Shown here: positions 1 through 10,631 of the stretch, piece by piece
How positions within the stretch are numbered: position 1 is the first letter of the stretch
How the letters are laid out: each line of letters opens with the position of its first letter
Source of the DNA: Perkinsus marinus ATCC 50983
Lineage: Eukaryota; Perkinsozoa; Perkinsida; Perkinsidae
Assembly: GCF_000006405.1 (NCBI RefSeq)
Contig: NW_003214659.1
Coordinates: forward strand, 232,674 to 296,673
Reading direction: 5' to 3'
Length of the DNA stretch: 64,000 nt
Position numbers and translations under genes: made by a program
Notes under the pieces: generated by a model
What the model was told of the DNA's origin: nothing
The model's database searches: none
Seen by the model: the letters and a program-made list of their open reading frames with translations, nothing else

Positions 1-1550
1 CCAGCTGGCGTAGCAGATCATTATGCGTTACCAGTGGCGGCCATTACCACTGCTGGGCTAGCGGTCGTCAGCTATTTCGTCTATCACAGATTTCGAAACC
101 AAAAACTCACCTCGGCGAAGGGCCACAGGGCTCTCCACAACCAATATGCGGGCTCACTAGCACCACGGCCAGACCTTTCCCCATTCACACTACCCAAATT
201 TCCCAACGGCGGCCTACGGCCGCCTACTACTCTCAGGATCCCAGTCAAGGGCTATACGACAATCAATTGCTTGTGGATTGTGCTACTGGAGTCAAAAGTG
301 AGCACAGAGTGACCCCGTTTTACAAATCGGACTCAAACATACGCAGGAATTGTTTGTACACTTGACCACTGACGTTATATCGGTGTGCTCTATCTCTAAA
401 AGCATCACTAATGCAAGATAGATCAAATGCGCAAGTGTTACACAGGCATGGGGATGCTACCCCTGCCGCGCTCAAGTTTCCTGCACTTTGCACAACCATT
501 GTCCTCGCACGCGTACGTAGGTTGAACGTTTCAGACTCTGAAATTCAGAGTCGTGCCGGAGAGACGGTGGGAAGCTATGTCGAAGTAGATTCGCATCTCT
601 CTGGATGTCAGCTTATGACCGCTCCTTGTTATTCTCTTCTCCGGTCCAGATAGACTGGTTCACTGTAAGCCATCGGATCCCTTTGTCAATCACCCTTTAC
701 CACCTGAGCATCAGTCAATGTAAGCGCATCACACATCTATGCAATAAAGTATTACATATCATCAGTATTTTCAGTGTAGAACAACTACGCAGGAACCAAT
801 TATACTGAGATTCTCCGGAGAGGGGTGTGATATGTCTAATCTACTGGACGTATATTTATTTCTCATCATAGCGTATATTTATTGATAATATATCATAAGC
901 TGTCCAAGGGTCATCTAAATCAGAGGGCTCTACTTGAGTGCAGGTATTGCTATATTCCTTTCGAGCAATTACAATCCATCACGCGATTAAGCGTGTTCTC
1001 TTGAGTGTTTAAACCTCATTTGGTAGCGCACCTGGGGTGCATCAGACTGATGCATCAGTGTTGAGACAATGCTCTGTGATACCTTCGTTTATATGTCCAG
1101 AACTCTGATCTCTACGAACTCAATACTGGATACTCTCAAACAGCAGTTACGTGCATGTATTTTAACACTTGTTGATTTTTTAGTCTGATTCGCCTTGAGT
1201 TTCTAGTAGTACGGAAATCTTCACGCAAGTCGGCACGTGAGTAGCGGGCCATTAGCCGGTTGGACAGCGATGCTAATCAGTGAGTTGGACGGCCGAATCA
1301 TTCCTCATGTACACTCGCGACACGTTTATACCGATAATCCTCCTAAGCACCGCAGTGATATTGTCATCAGTGGATTATCAGCTAGATTGCGCCAGCTCAT
1401 GATTCCTGGATCGAGGCAGTGAGTTTTGTGCCTCTGAGGGATCCCACTAGGTGGGACGTCCTTCACACCTGCGCGGTTTTCGTTGCTCTTGAACAATTGT
1501 CTTGTTGTTATCTGGGGGCAGTGAGTATCCCGGCAGTACATAGTAGTTAT
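1..1550. other. No confident gene
   Basis: No protein family is recognised here. A weakly protein-like frame (about 3-365) and a second open stretch (411-653) look like broken coding sequence. At 817-828 a purine run (GGAGAGGGG) is followed directly by TGTGATATG, the arrangement of a polypurine tract and 3' LTR start, so this may be the eroded end of an LTR retrotransposon. I found no matching LTR end or second LTR, so this is only a suggestion. Confidence 0.3.
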
Positions 1551-1789
1551 CTAAGTAAAGTCATATTATCTGTTATTGTCGTAGTAGCCCCAACCACACC
1601 CAAACCACTGTTGCTATTGCTGTGATAGCCCCAACTACTGCTGATGCTGTTGTAGTAGCCCAAACTACTGTTGCTATAGTCGTAGTGTCCCAAACCGCTG
1701 CTGATGTTGCTATTGTCGTAGTAGCCCAAACCACTGTTGTTTTACTGTTGTACTAGCCCCAACCACACCCAAACCACTGTTGCTATTGT

Positions 1790-2046
1790 TGTGATAGCCC
1801 CAACTACTGATGATGCTCTGATGATGCTCTGATGATGCTACTGATGACGCTACTGATGATGTAGCCTCTGTGCTGGAGCAACTGGCTCTGGTCCGGTTGA
1901 TGACACAAGACTGGTTGGTATGATGGGTATCTAACTGCCCCTTTGGGGTACATCTGACCGTAATACGCACATGGCGTCACGGTCTCTCTCTCTAGTTACA
2001 CACACACTGATGATGATGCTGTTGTAGTAGCCCAAACCACTGTTGC
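1790..2046. repeat. Non-minisatellite block, copy A
   Basis: A roughly 250-bp stretch of unique-looking sequence embedded in the minisatellite. It recurs almost identically exactly 1800 bp downstream (3601-3846), differing by one base in a C/T run and one extra 11-bp GATGATGCTCT unit. On the minus strand it holds an open frame rich in Pro, Gln and Tyr, which could be a captured exon. Confidence 0.8.
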
Positions 2047-3600
2047 TATTGCTGTAGTAGCTCAAAACACTGTTGCTATTGCTGTAGTAGCTCAAACCAC
2101 TGTTGCTATAGTTGTAGTAACCCGAACCGCTGCTGATGCTGTTGTAGTAGCCCGAACCACTGTTGTTATTGTTGTAATAGCCCCAACCACACCCGAACCA
2201 CTGTTGTTATTGTTGTAATAGCCCCAACCACACCCAAGCCACTGTTGCTATTGTTGTGATAGCCCCAACTACTGCTGATGTTGTTGTAGTAGCCCAAACC
2301 ACTGTCGCTATTGTTGTTATAGCCCCAACCACACCCAAACCACTGTTGTTATTGTTGTAGTAGCCCAAACCACTGTTGCTATTGTTGTAATAGCCCCAAC
2401 CACACCCAAGCCACTGTTGCTATAGTTGTAGTAACCCGAACCGCTGCTGATGCTGTTGTAGTAGCCCGAACAACTGTTGCTATTGTTGTTATAGCCCCAA
2501 CCACACCCAAACCACTGTTGTTATTGTTGTAGTAACCCAAACCACTGTTGTTATTGTTGTAGTAGCCCAAACCACTGTTGCTATTGTTGTAATAGCCCCA
2601 ACCACACCCAAGCCACTGTTGCTATAGTTGTAGTAACCCGAACCGCTGCTGATGCTGTTGTAGTAGCCCGAACAACTGTTGCTATTGTTGTTATAGCCCC
2701 AACCACACCCAAACCACTGTTGTTATTGTTGTAGTAACCCAAACCACTGTTGTTATTGTTGTAGTAGCCCCAACCACACCCAAACCACTGTTGTTATTGT
2801 TGTAATAGCCCCAACCACACCCAAACCACTGTTGCTATTGTTGTGATAGCCCCAACTACTGCTGATGTTGTTGTAGTAGCCCAAACCACTGTTGCTATTG
2901 TTGTTATAGCCCCAACCACACCCAAACCACTGTTGTTATTGTTGTAGTAGCCCAAACCACTGTTGTGATTGTTGTAATAGCCCCAACCACACCCAAACCA
3001 CTGTTGCTATTGTTGTGATAGCCCCAACTACTGCTGATGTTGTTGTAGTAGCCCAAACCACTGTTGCTATTGTTGTTATAGCCCCAATCACACCCAAACC
3101 ACTGTTGTTATTGTTGTAGTAGCCCAAACCACTGTTGTTATTGTTGTAGTAGCCCAAACCACTGTTGTTATTGTTGTAATAGCCCCAACCACACCCAAAC
3201 CACTGTTGCTATTGTTGTGATAGCCCCAACTACTGCTGATGTTGTAGTAGTAGCTCAAACAACTGTTGCTATTGTTGTTATAGCCCCAACCACACCCAAA
3301 CCACTGTTGTTATTGTTGTAGTAGCCCAAACCACTGTTGCTATTGTTGTTATAGCCTCAACCACACCCAAGCCACTGTTGTTATTGTTGTAGTAGCCCGA
3401 ACCACTGTTGTTATTGTTGTAATAGCCCCAACCACACCCAAACCACTGTTGCTATTGTTGTGATAGCCCCAACTACTGCTGATGTTGTTGTAGTAGCCCA
3501 AACCACTGTTGCTATTGTTGTTATAGCCCCAACCAGACCCAAATCACTGTTGCTATTGCTGTAGTAGCCCTAACCACAACCAAACCACTGTTGTTATTGT

Positions 3601-3846
3601 TGTGATAGCCCCAACTACTGATGATGCTCTGATGATGCTACTGATGACGCTACTGATGATGTAGCCTCTGTGCTGGAGCAACTGGCTCTGGTCCGGTTGA
3701 TGACACAAGACTGGTTGGTATGATGGGTATCTAACTGCCCTTTTGGGGTACATCTGACCGTAATACGCACATGGCGTCACGGTCTCTCTCTCTAGTTACA
3801 CACACACTGATGATGATGCTGTTGTAGTAGCCCAAACCACTGTTGC
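3601..3846. repeat. Non-minisatellite block, copy B
   Basis: Second copy of the block at 1790-2046. The exact 1800-bp offset indicates that a segment of the array was duplicated as a higher-order unit. Confidence 0.8.
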
Positions 3847-4535
3847 TGTTGCTGTAGTAGCCCTAACCACAACCAAACCACTGTTGTTATTGCTGTAGTA
3901 GTCCAAACCACCGTTGCTAGTGTTGTAGTAACCCAAGCCACTGTTGTTATTGTTGTAGTAGCCCAAACCACTGTTGTTATTGTTGAAGTAGCCCAAACCA
4001 CTGTTGTTATTGTTGTAATAGCCCCAACCACACCCAAGCCACTGTTGTTATTGTTGTAGTAGCCCAAATCACTGTTGCTATTGCTGTAGTAGCCCTAACC
4101 ACAACCAAACCACTGTTGTTATTGCTGTAGTAGTCCAAACCACCGTTGCTAGTGTTGTAGTCGCCCAAACCACTGTTGCTGTTGTTGTAATAGGCCCAAC
4201 TACACCCAAACCGCTGTTGTTATTGTTGTAGTAGCCCAAACCACTGTTGCTATTGTTGTTATAGCCCCAACCACACCCAAGCCACTGTTGTTATTGTTGT
4301 AGTAGCCCAAATCACTGTTGCTATTGCTGTAGTAGCCCTAACCACAACCAAACCACTGTTGTTATTGCTGTAGTAGTCCAAACCTCTGTTGCTAGCGTGC
4401 TGTCATCAGTAATGTAAGTTGATTGTTGCTGACCAAGGTGTTGTGTTGTAAATTATGATAATTTAATTATCAACTCGACCAGTTGAATCCATAAGTTCAA
4501 ATCTCACAAGCTTCGAGAACCTCAGTCAGCCTCAT

Positions 4536-7527
4536 ATGTATTCGCCTTCAGTTCGTGACATCAGGCTCATGAACCACCAACAAAGAGTTGCCTTGCGAGA
4601 AATTGTACATGACATCAAAAGCGGATCTGCTGCTTCCGGTAGGCATCATTTCATCACGGGCTTGGCGGGCTCTGGGAAAACGACTCTCCTCCGAGAGACG
4701 GTATCGAGATTGCGTGTGGACGGCTTCGATGTCTATGTAATATCGGCAACAGGATTAGCTGCCAATATCGCAAATGGTACGACTCTGATGGGCTTTTTTG
4801 GCTTGGAATTCGACACCAGTAACCACCAGCCTTTCGACAACTCGTATATGCGAGATGCGAACGAGGTGGCGACTCAAATGGAAGCAGGCTTACGTCGCAA
4901 GAAGTGCCTGAGCATATTCAACGTGGATAGGCCAACGATCCTAGCTTTTGACGAAGTTGTAACATTACATAATACGGTGCTCGAAGGCCTTGATATCCTT
5001 CTGCGGAAGGTCAGGCAAACACAGGTGGTTTTCGGTTCTGTTCCTTTCATATTCTGTGGGGATGTCCTACAGCTGCGTGGTGCCGAACCATCTCGTCATG
5101 GTATGTTTGGTGGGCTACCCGTACTTCCTGTGTGGGATTCGGCTGTGTGGAAGAAGCTTGACTTGAGGAAATATTACTTGACCTCATTTCTACGTGGATG
5201 CCGCGAAGTTCCTGAGAGCAGACCCGGATTGCGCGGAAGGCGGCCTCGGCCACGTGACGGAGTTGGGACTGACACAGACTACCTCACCTTATTGGCTGAA
5301 ATGAGGACTTTGGATGGGAATGCCTCGCTCTCCGAAAGGTCAGCAGAGCTGGTTTCTAAACTACAAGACCGCGAAGGTGAACACGAAGCAGGATGGACTG
5401 CTCTCTGCATCTATAGGAGCCGCGCTCATGCTATCAACGATAAGCATTTGGCGTCAATTGGTGAGCCTACCAGAACGTTCCAGGCTTCTGAGTCTTTCCT
5501 CGGAGACCCCGGTGAGTTCAGCGATAACTTTACTGTGAAGGGAGAAGTCAAACTGAAGAAGGGATGTCGGGCTTTAGTGAACACGAATATCCCGGGAATA
5601 GCTTTCAACGGCGACTTCGGAGAGGTAGTCGAGTTCGTCAATGCTGAACCTGGCGTCTCTATCATACCAGACGACCAAAGGCAACACCCGCGGGTCAAAA
5701 TTCGTTTGGACCGCACCGACGAGGTAGTGGAGATCTGTCCTTTACGACAAGAAGTCAAGGACGCCGATGGGAAGCTTCTGCTCCAGCGCACCAATCTTCC
5801 CCTGGAACTAGGCGCGGCAGTGACCTGCCATAAAGTCATAGGCTGCACACTAAGAGCCATAGTTGTTGACCTGGCTAAAGGTGATCCATTGCCGAGACAA
5901 GCTAGATCCATTCATAAAGATTTAGCGGTCTCCATGAACGAACCCTGGTTGCATGGGTGCCTATACACAATGATGACGCGAGTGGCATCTTCGAACTGCA
6001 TCTACCTCAAGTATGTTGGTACTAAGCAATTTTGTTCAAAAGTGCGGTATTCTCCATCTGCCAGGGTCTACGATGATCTATGTAAGCAGCAAGACAGGCT
6101 TCGATCCTCGGCGAATGGGGAGGGAGTATCGGAAACTCAGTCACCGCCATGTAGAGGGCAGGAGTCCAGGACAGATAGTGAGGATCGAGGCGGTAATTGG
6201 GTAGATATGTTGCGGTTTATGAGGGCTGAAATGCGACGACAAACTGAGCATTTGACGAAGGTGGTGCGGGATATAACCGTCAATGTTATGGTGAACGCCT
6301 CGCAAACCGGGTTGCTGGGCGATGTCGAAGCCGTCTCAGTGGGTGCGTCCGAGTATAATCAGCAACAGCGAGCTAGAGTTGATGCATTACTAGCCATGGC
6401 GAGAGAAAGGCATGGCAATTTCGTCTCTCTGCTGACAGCTCCCCCTGGGGACGCGCTAACAGAGGTCAACCGTCTTCAAGAGTATGCCCAGGGCAATCTC
6501 TATGCGTCGGCGGATACCAGAGCACCACCCAGTAACACGTCCTATACTCCTTTCCACGAAGGCTTTCAAGTGCATCGAGCCGGAGATCCAAGCGGTACTA
6601 TACGAGAGGATGCACTTTTTGCTCCTGAAGGTGACAACTCCGGAACTGCAACAGCATAACTGAACTCACCTTGCTGATTTCAGGCACTTCAGAATCAGAC
6701 AATATAATGCAAGAGAATGCAGCTGGGCCTGCACCTGGAGGTGACAACTACGGAACTGCAACGGCATAACAGAACTTACCTTGCTGATTTCAGGCACTTC
6801 AGAATCAAACAATACAATGCAAGAGGATGCAGCTGGGCCTGCAACTGAAGGTGACAATTACGGAACTGCAACGGCATAACAGAACTTACCTTGCTGATTT
6901 CAGGTACTTCAGAATCAAACACTACAATGCAAGAGGATGCAGCTGGGCCTGCAACTGAAGGTGACAATTACGGAACTGCAACGGCATAACAGAACTTACC
7001 TTGCTGATTTCAGGTACTTCAGAATCAAACACTACAATGCCAGAGGATGCAGCTGGGCCTGCACCTGAAGGTGACAACTACGGAACTGCAACGGCATAAC
7101 AGAACTTACCTTGCTGATTTCAGGCACTTCAGGATCAAACAATACAATGCAAGAGGATGCAGCTGGGCCTGCACCTGAAGGTGACAACTACGGAACTGCA
7201 ACGGCATAACAGAACTTACCTTGCTGATTTCAGGCACTTCAGAATCAAACAATACAATGCAAGAGGATGCAGCTGGGCCTGCAACTGAAGGTGACAATTA
7301 CGGAACTGCAACGGCATAACAGAATTTACCTTGCTGATTTCAGGCACTTCAGAATCAAACAATACAATGCAAGGAGATACAGTTGGATCTGCACCTGAAG
7401 GTGACAACTAGGGAACTGCACCAGCATAACGGGACGAACTTTGTTAATTTCAGCCATCTCGGAACCAGGCAATAGTATACAAGAAAACACAACTGGGCCT
7501 GGACCTGAAGGTGATAATCAGACATGA
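4536..7527 (+). CDS. PIF1-like SF1 helicase with tandem C-terminal exons
   Basis: An ATP-dependent 5'-3' DNA helicase of the PIF1 family. The first exon (4536-6630, 698 codons) carries Walker A GLAGSGKTT (residues 42-50), a motif Ia-like SATGLAANIA (about 70-79), Walker B ILAFDE (135-140), motif III CGDVLQL (174-180), HKVIGCTL near 432 (motif V/VI region) and YTMMTRVASS near 477 (the Arg motif). Unspliced, the frame stops at 6659. Splicing at GAAG|gtgac (6630) instead enters an array of 57-nt exons starting at 6684, 6794, 6904, 7014, 7124, 7234 and 7344, then a last exon at 7454-7527. All eight introns are exactly 53 nt and phase 1. The spliced product would be about 855 aa, with seven near-identical 19-aa repeats (GTSESNNTMQEDAAGPAPE type) before a diverged last one. 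The stop overlaps the transposase start as ATGA. The helicase call is secure. The spliced tail is inferred from perfect frame and splice-site conservation. Confidence 0.85.
6631..7510 (+). repeat. 110-bp tandem array, each unit one intron plus one exon
   Basis: Eight units with a strict 110-bp period. Each is a 53-nt segment starting gtgacaa and ending ttcag, with a branch-site-like cataac about 23 nt before the acceptor, followed by a 57-nt segment open in the helicase frame. Unit divergence is mostly a few substitutions. The first intron and the last unit are the most diverged, as expected for the edges of an array grown by unequal exchange. No unit has lost its GT, its AG or its frame. Confidence 0.9.
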
Positions 7528-10209
7528 AGAATATGAGGCAACATGGCAGCTTACCTTTGGATTGTAACTCAGATACCTCCTCCGAGGCCTCAGACGATAG
7601 CTGGGAAGGTGTCTCAGATGTATCCGATGGTCTTGAGCATGCTTTTAATGATCATGATATGTCACATACTCCAGATCCAAATGAACATCTCGGCGAGCAA
7701 GATCCCAAATGGGAACCCTTCGCATTCTATACGGAGCGGGGGGATCTTGACCATGTGGTTGTTGGATACCTCGAACGAAAACCCTTCTGGCGAAGATGCA
7801 AGAGCCGCTGGGAAAGTCGTTCACGATGCGAGCTGGTCTGTGCCCGGCGAGCATCAACGTCGTCGATCGCGCCTTCTTCTCGGCCACAACCCTCCTGGAG
7901 TTTGTGGCCTGAGGATACCTGTGACATGGCCTCCATCTTGGTCGTTCAGTCGGGGCCGACTACAAACATGTCTGAAATGAGATGTTACTTCTATGGCCTG
8001 AGAGCAGCAAGCAAGAGCCGACGAGAGTGGCTAGAGCACGCTCATCCATTCGGTACATTTGAATGTCGTTCATGCTCTATACCGCCCACTCTTGTTGACA
8101 TGGCCGCCGAGAGGCTTAGTGAGAACCCTACCGAGACGCCGGCATCGATAAGAACACTCTGGTATGAGCAACGGAGAAAAGGAGTTCTGAGTGACCGGGA
8201 TAGGCAGTGGCTTGATAAGCAGAATGATGATCCTCACCATCTGAACCTTCAAGGCAATGTGAGGAACATGATTAGCTCCATCACCAAGAGGAAGAAAGTG
8301 GGCCTTAACGTCGACGCCTTCCTCCAAGAAGTCCAGGCCTTGCGGAGCTCTGTGGATCCCCAGGTGGTTAGGAGCGTAGTGGACGCAATCCTTCGGTCTA
8401 ACGGTGGTTATGGGAGGCCTGGAGATGCACAGTTGCGGGACTTGGAGAATATGTGCATACCGACCAACGCGCCTGTAGTGTGCACTGAAAGTGGTACCAA
8501 TAAATTAAGCGTTATGGCGGTGAGCTTCACCAGTCCTCTCATGTTGGCGAATTACTTGTCGACGTCTAGGATTGGGCTCGACTGTACTTTTAATGTGGTA
8601 TCTGGGCGTTGCACCATATTATCAGTTGCCAGCATGCTTCCAGGAGGAGCATCAAAACCTATTCTCCTCTCTCTCATATTATCTGAGAGCGAAAGGAGCA
8701 TCACGGTGGCTCTGACACAGCTCCAGGATCTCGTATCCGAGATAGGCTTACCACCGCCTGTGATCACGCACATCATGCAGGATGGTTCTTCGGCTCTGAG
8801 GGCGGCGACAGAAACTATCTATGCTGGGGAAACTAGGCTTGCCATACAGTGCTGCTACTTTCACTTCATGCAGTGTCTGAAGAATAAGAAGGTCAATATG
8901 GCGAACTCGATGTGGCGAGCAATCAAGGACGACTTTCGACTAGTAGCTCTCGGGCACTCTCTTCACGAGTTTCGCATACTGAGATGGTTACTGAAGAAGA
9001 AGTGGGAAGATCTGGGTGACAGGGCAGCGCAGGGACTCCTCGAGGAGATTCAGAGAGGCGGTTGGCTCGACGACGGATCGTTCCGCTCTAGGTGGGGGTA
9101 TTGCTTCTCTGACCATCTGGGGGGGTAGAACAACAAATGGTCTCGAAAGCTTCCACAGAGTGATAAAAGATGCTATGTTGAAGCGTAAATGTACACTAAC
9201 TCTTCTGCAACTTATCTGGGCACTGAAGACGGCTGACTGGGAGCAAATCTCCGCTCATAATAAGACGGTAGCCACTCGTCGCGTGATCACGGACAGCGAT
9301 AAGAGAGAGTCGCTGCGATGCGGTCCATTTGCCAAGTTGAACCGTAACCTCCCAACTTCGCCGGTCTGGGACAGTTTGCCGGAAGATTTGCGAGGCTGCT
9401 CCAAACGAGGCTGCTCTGGTGGTAACAACTGTCGTAGGGTGAGCCACTTTTTGGGAGAGAAGAAGCAGCATTACCTATTCACAGAGCGTGATTCTTTCGG
9501 TGGCCTCTCCTCGAACGCCGAACTCGTTGAATTCGTGATGCAGGATCCCCGGGTGACGAGCCGGATTTCTGGTGCCTTTTCATCTCTAGCCGAGGCTAAA
9601 AAGTTCATCTCTTGCATTCACATTGTCTCTTATGAGTCGAGCACAGATCCGGCTTGCAGTGTGCTAGATGGTGGCCCCTACTGCACTTGCCTGGACTACA
9701 TCCACTCTGGGAAATGTATGCACATTGTCACTCTGCATCGGTACATTGGTGAAGATGAGGATGTAACCTGGCAAAGGCTCACGGCTCGAATGGAGCGTGC
9801 GTCAACTAGAGATCGTAACGGTCGAATTTCGCATACTCTACCATCGCAAACTCGATATGGAGTTGGTCGTTATCTGGGTGAACAGCGACGAACTGAACAA
9901 GCACAGGCACGCCAGCTTGGCTTAGACGAATTCGAGTGGCCACCGCACATCGCTCCTGCGGCCTGTTCCACCGACAAACGCACTTCGTTGACCAAAGTTG
10001 CTGGTTGCTGTGGTGGTATCTTTGACACTGACTCGGTGAAGTGCTCGAGTAGAAAGTGTGCTTCTGGTAGAGGATGGGCTCGGTGGTGGCATATAGACTG
10101 TGCAGAGGCATGGGCTCGAGCTTCCGGTATCGCACCTCCTGACGTTGCCGATGAGAAGTCAAGATGGTATTGCCCTCGATGTCAGCCGCCGAAGAGAAGA
10201 CGAGTGTGA
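7524..10209 (+). CDS. Mutator-like (MULE) transposase with SWIM and PHD fingers
   Basis: A DDE transposase of the Mutator superfamily. The N-terminal part is acidic and Ser-rich (residues 1-50). The catalytic core shows D353 in GLDCTFNV, D420 in IMQDGSS, the CYFHFMQCL motif near 447, and the Glu in NGLESFHR (codon 9145-9147). Next come a SWIM zinc finger (CTC...CMH, 9682-9725) and a C-terminal PHD finger (CC...C..C...HxxC...CPRC, about 10003-10190) with a basic tail (KRRR), a combination suggesting chromatin-guided targeting. The frame breaks at a run of seven G (9119-9125): frame 0 reads into TAG at 9126, and the catalytic Glu, SWIM and PHD lie in the +1 frame. One fewer G would give a continuous gene, so this is a sequencing error, a recent inactivating insertion or a +1 frameshift site. 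It lies directly behind the helicase. I found no terminal inverted repeats. Confidence 0.85.
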
Positions 10210-10531
10210 CTCATACTAGCTGAATGGTATCGATCAACCTCCAATAGGGAAACATTTTGATCCCTTGAGATTTCCCAAAAACATCCGTTAAGGATAATCG
10301 TTGTTATTGCTCGGAGTATTTGTAATTAAGCCGAGATGATAAGTTAGTGACTTGAAGTTACTGTTGGTAGCCTGGTTTAACCAGTAATGCAAAGGCTTCA
10401 CTAGCGTCCTATCATGCATCGTGTTGATACTGGCCCGTTTTGGATATTGCTGAGCGAGAATTCGTGGTGAGATCAGATAGCATCTGCCCTCACTATTGGT
10501 GACTCACGGAGTCGCATGAGCATCTCTGGGG
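10210..10531. other. Intergenic, nothing recognised
   Basis: AT-moderate sequence between the transposase stop and the scaffold gap. I looked for an inverted match to 4400-4535 as a transposon end and saw none. Confidence 0.5.
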
Positions 10532-10631
10532 NNNNNNNNNNNNNNNNNNNNNNNNNNNNNNNNNNNNNNNNNNNNNNNNNNNNNNNNNNNNNNNNNNNNN
10601 NNNNNNNNNNNNNNNNNNNNNNNNNNNNNNN
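10532..10631. other. Scaffold gap (100 N)
   Basis: Exactly 100 N, a conventional placeholder of unknown true length. It removes the 5' end of the ferredoxin-LRR gene. Confidence 0.99.

Larger units (their letters stand above)
1567..4400. repeat. Minisatellite of 30-bp and 41-bp units
   Basis: About 2.8 kb of tandem repeats. Read on the minus strand, the 30-bp unit encodes SGLGYYNNNN. The 41-bp variant is the same unit with an 11-bp insertion (TGTGGTTGGGG) after its first 11 bases. Because 41 is not a multiple of three, each 41-bp unit shifts the frame, and two in succession bring in a stop, so no long reading frame survives. Diverged units with CTGATG runs are interspersed. It is either non-coding or the remains of a Gly/Tyr/Asn-rich coding repeat. 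Confidence 0.9.

Noticed and set aside
817-840. 3' LTR start after a polypurine tract
   Set aside because: Suggestive junction, but no second LTR, no LTR end and no recognisable pol upstream, so it is kept only as a remark.
1547-4067. Series of minus-strand short proteins with YYNNNN or TTIT repeats
   Set aside because: They are frame fragments of the minisatellite; every 41-bp unit shifts the frame and stops follow.
5426-5911. 161-codon minus-strand frame
   Set aside because: Antisense to the helicase motifs, with no family resemblance.
6666-7407. Four near-identical 63-codon minus-strand frames
   Set aside because: Antisense shadows of the 110-bp exon-intron array.
6631-7510. CRISPR-like array
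   Set aside because: Period, unit conservation and context fit exon-intron duplication in a eukaryotic gene; there are no unique spacers.
4536-10209. Helitron
   Set aside because: The PIF1 helicase suggested one, but no HUH Rep domain, 5'-TC start or 3' hairpin-CTRR end was found, and the partner enzyme is a DDE transposase.
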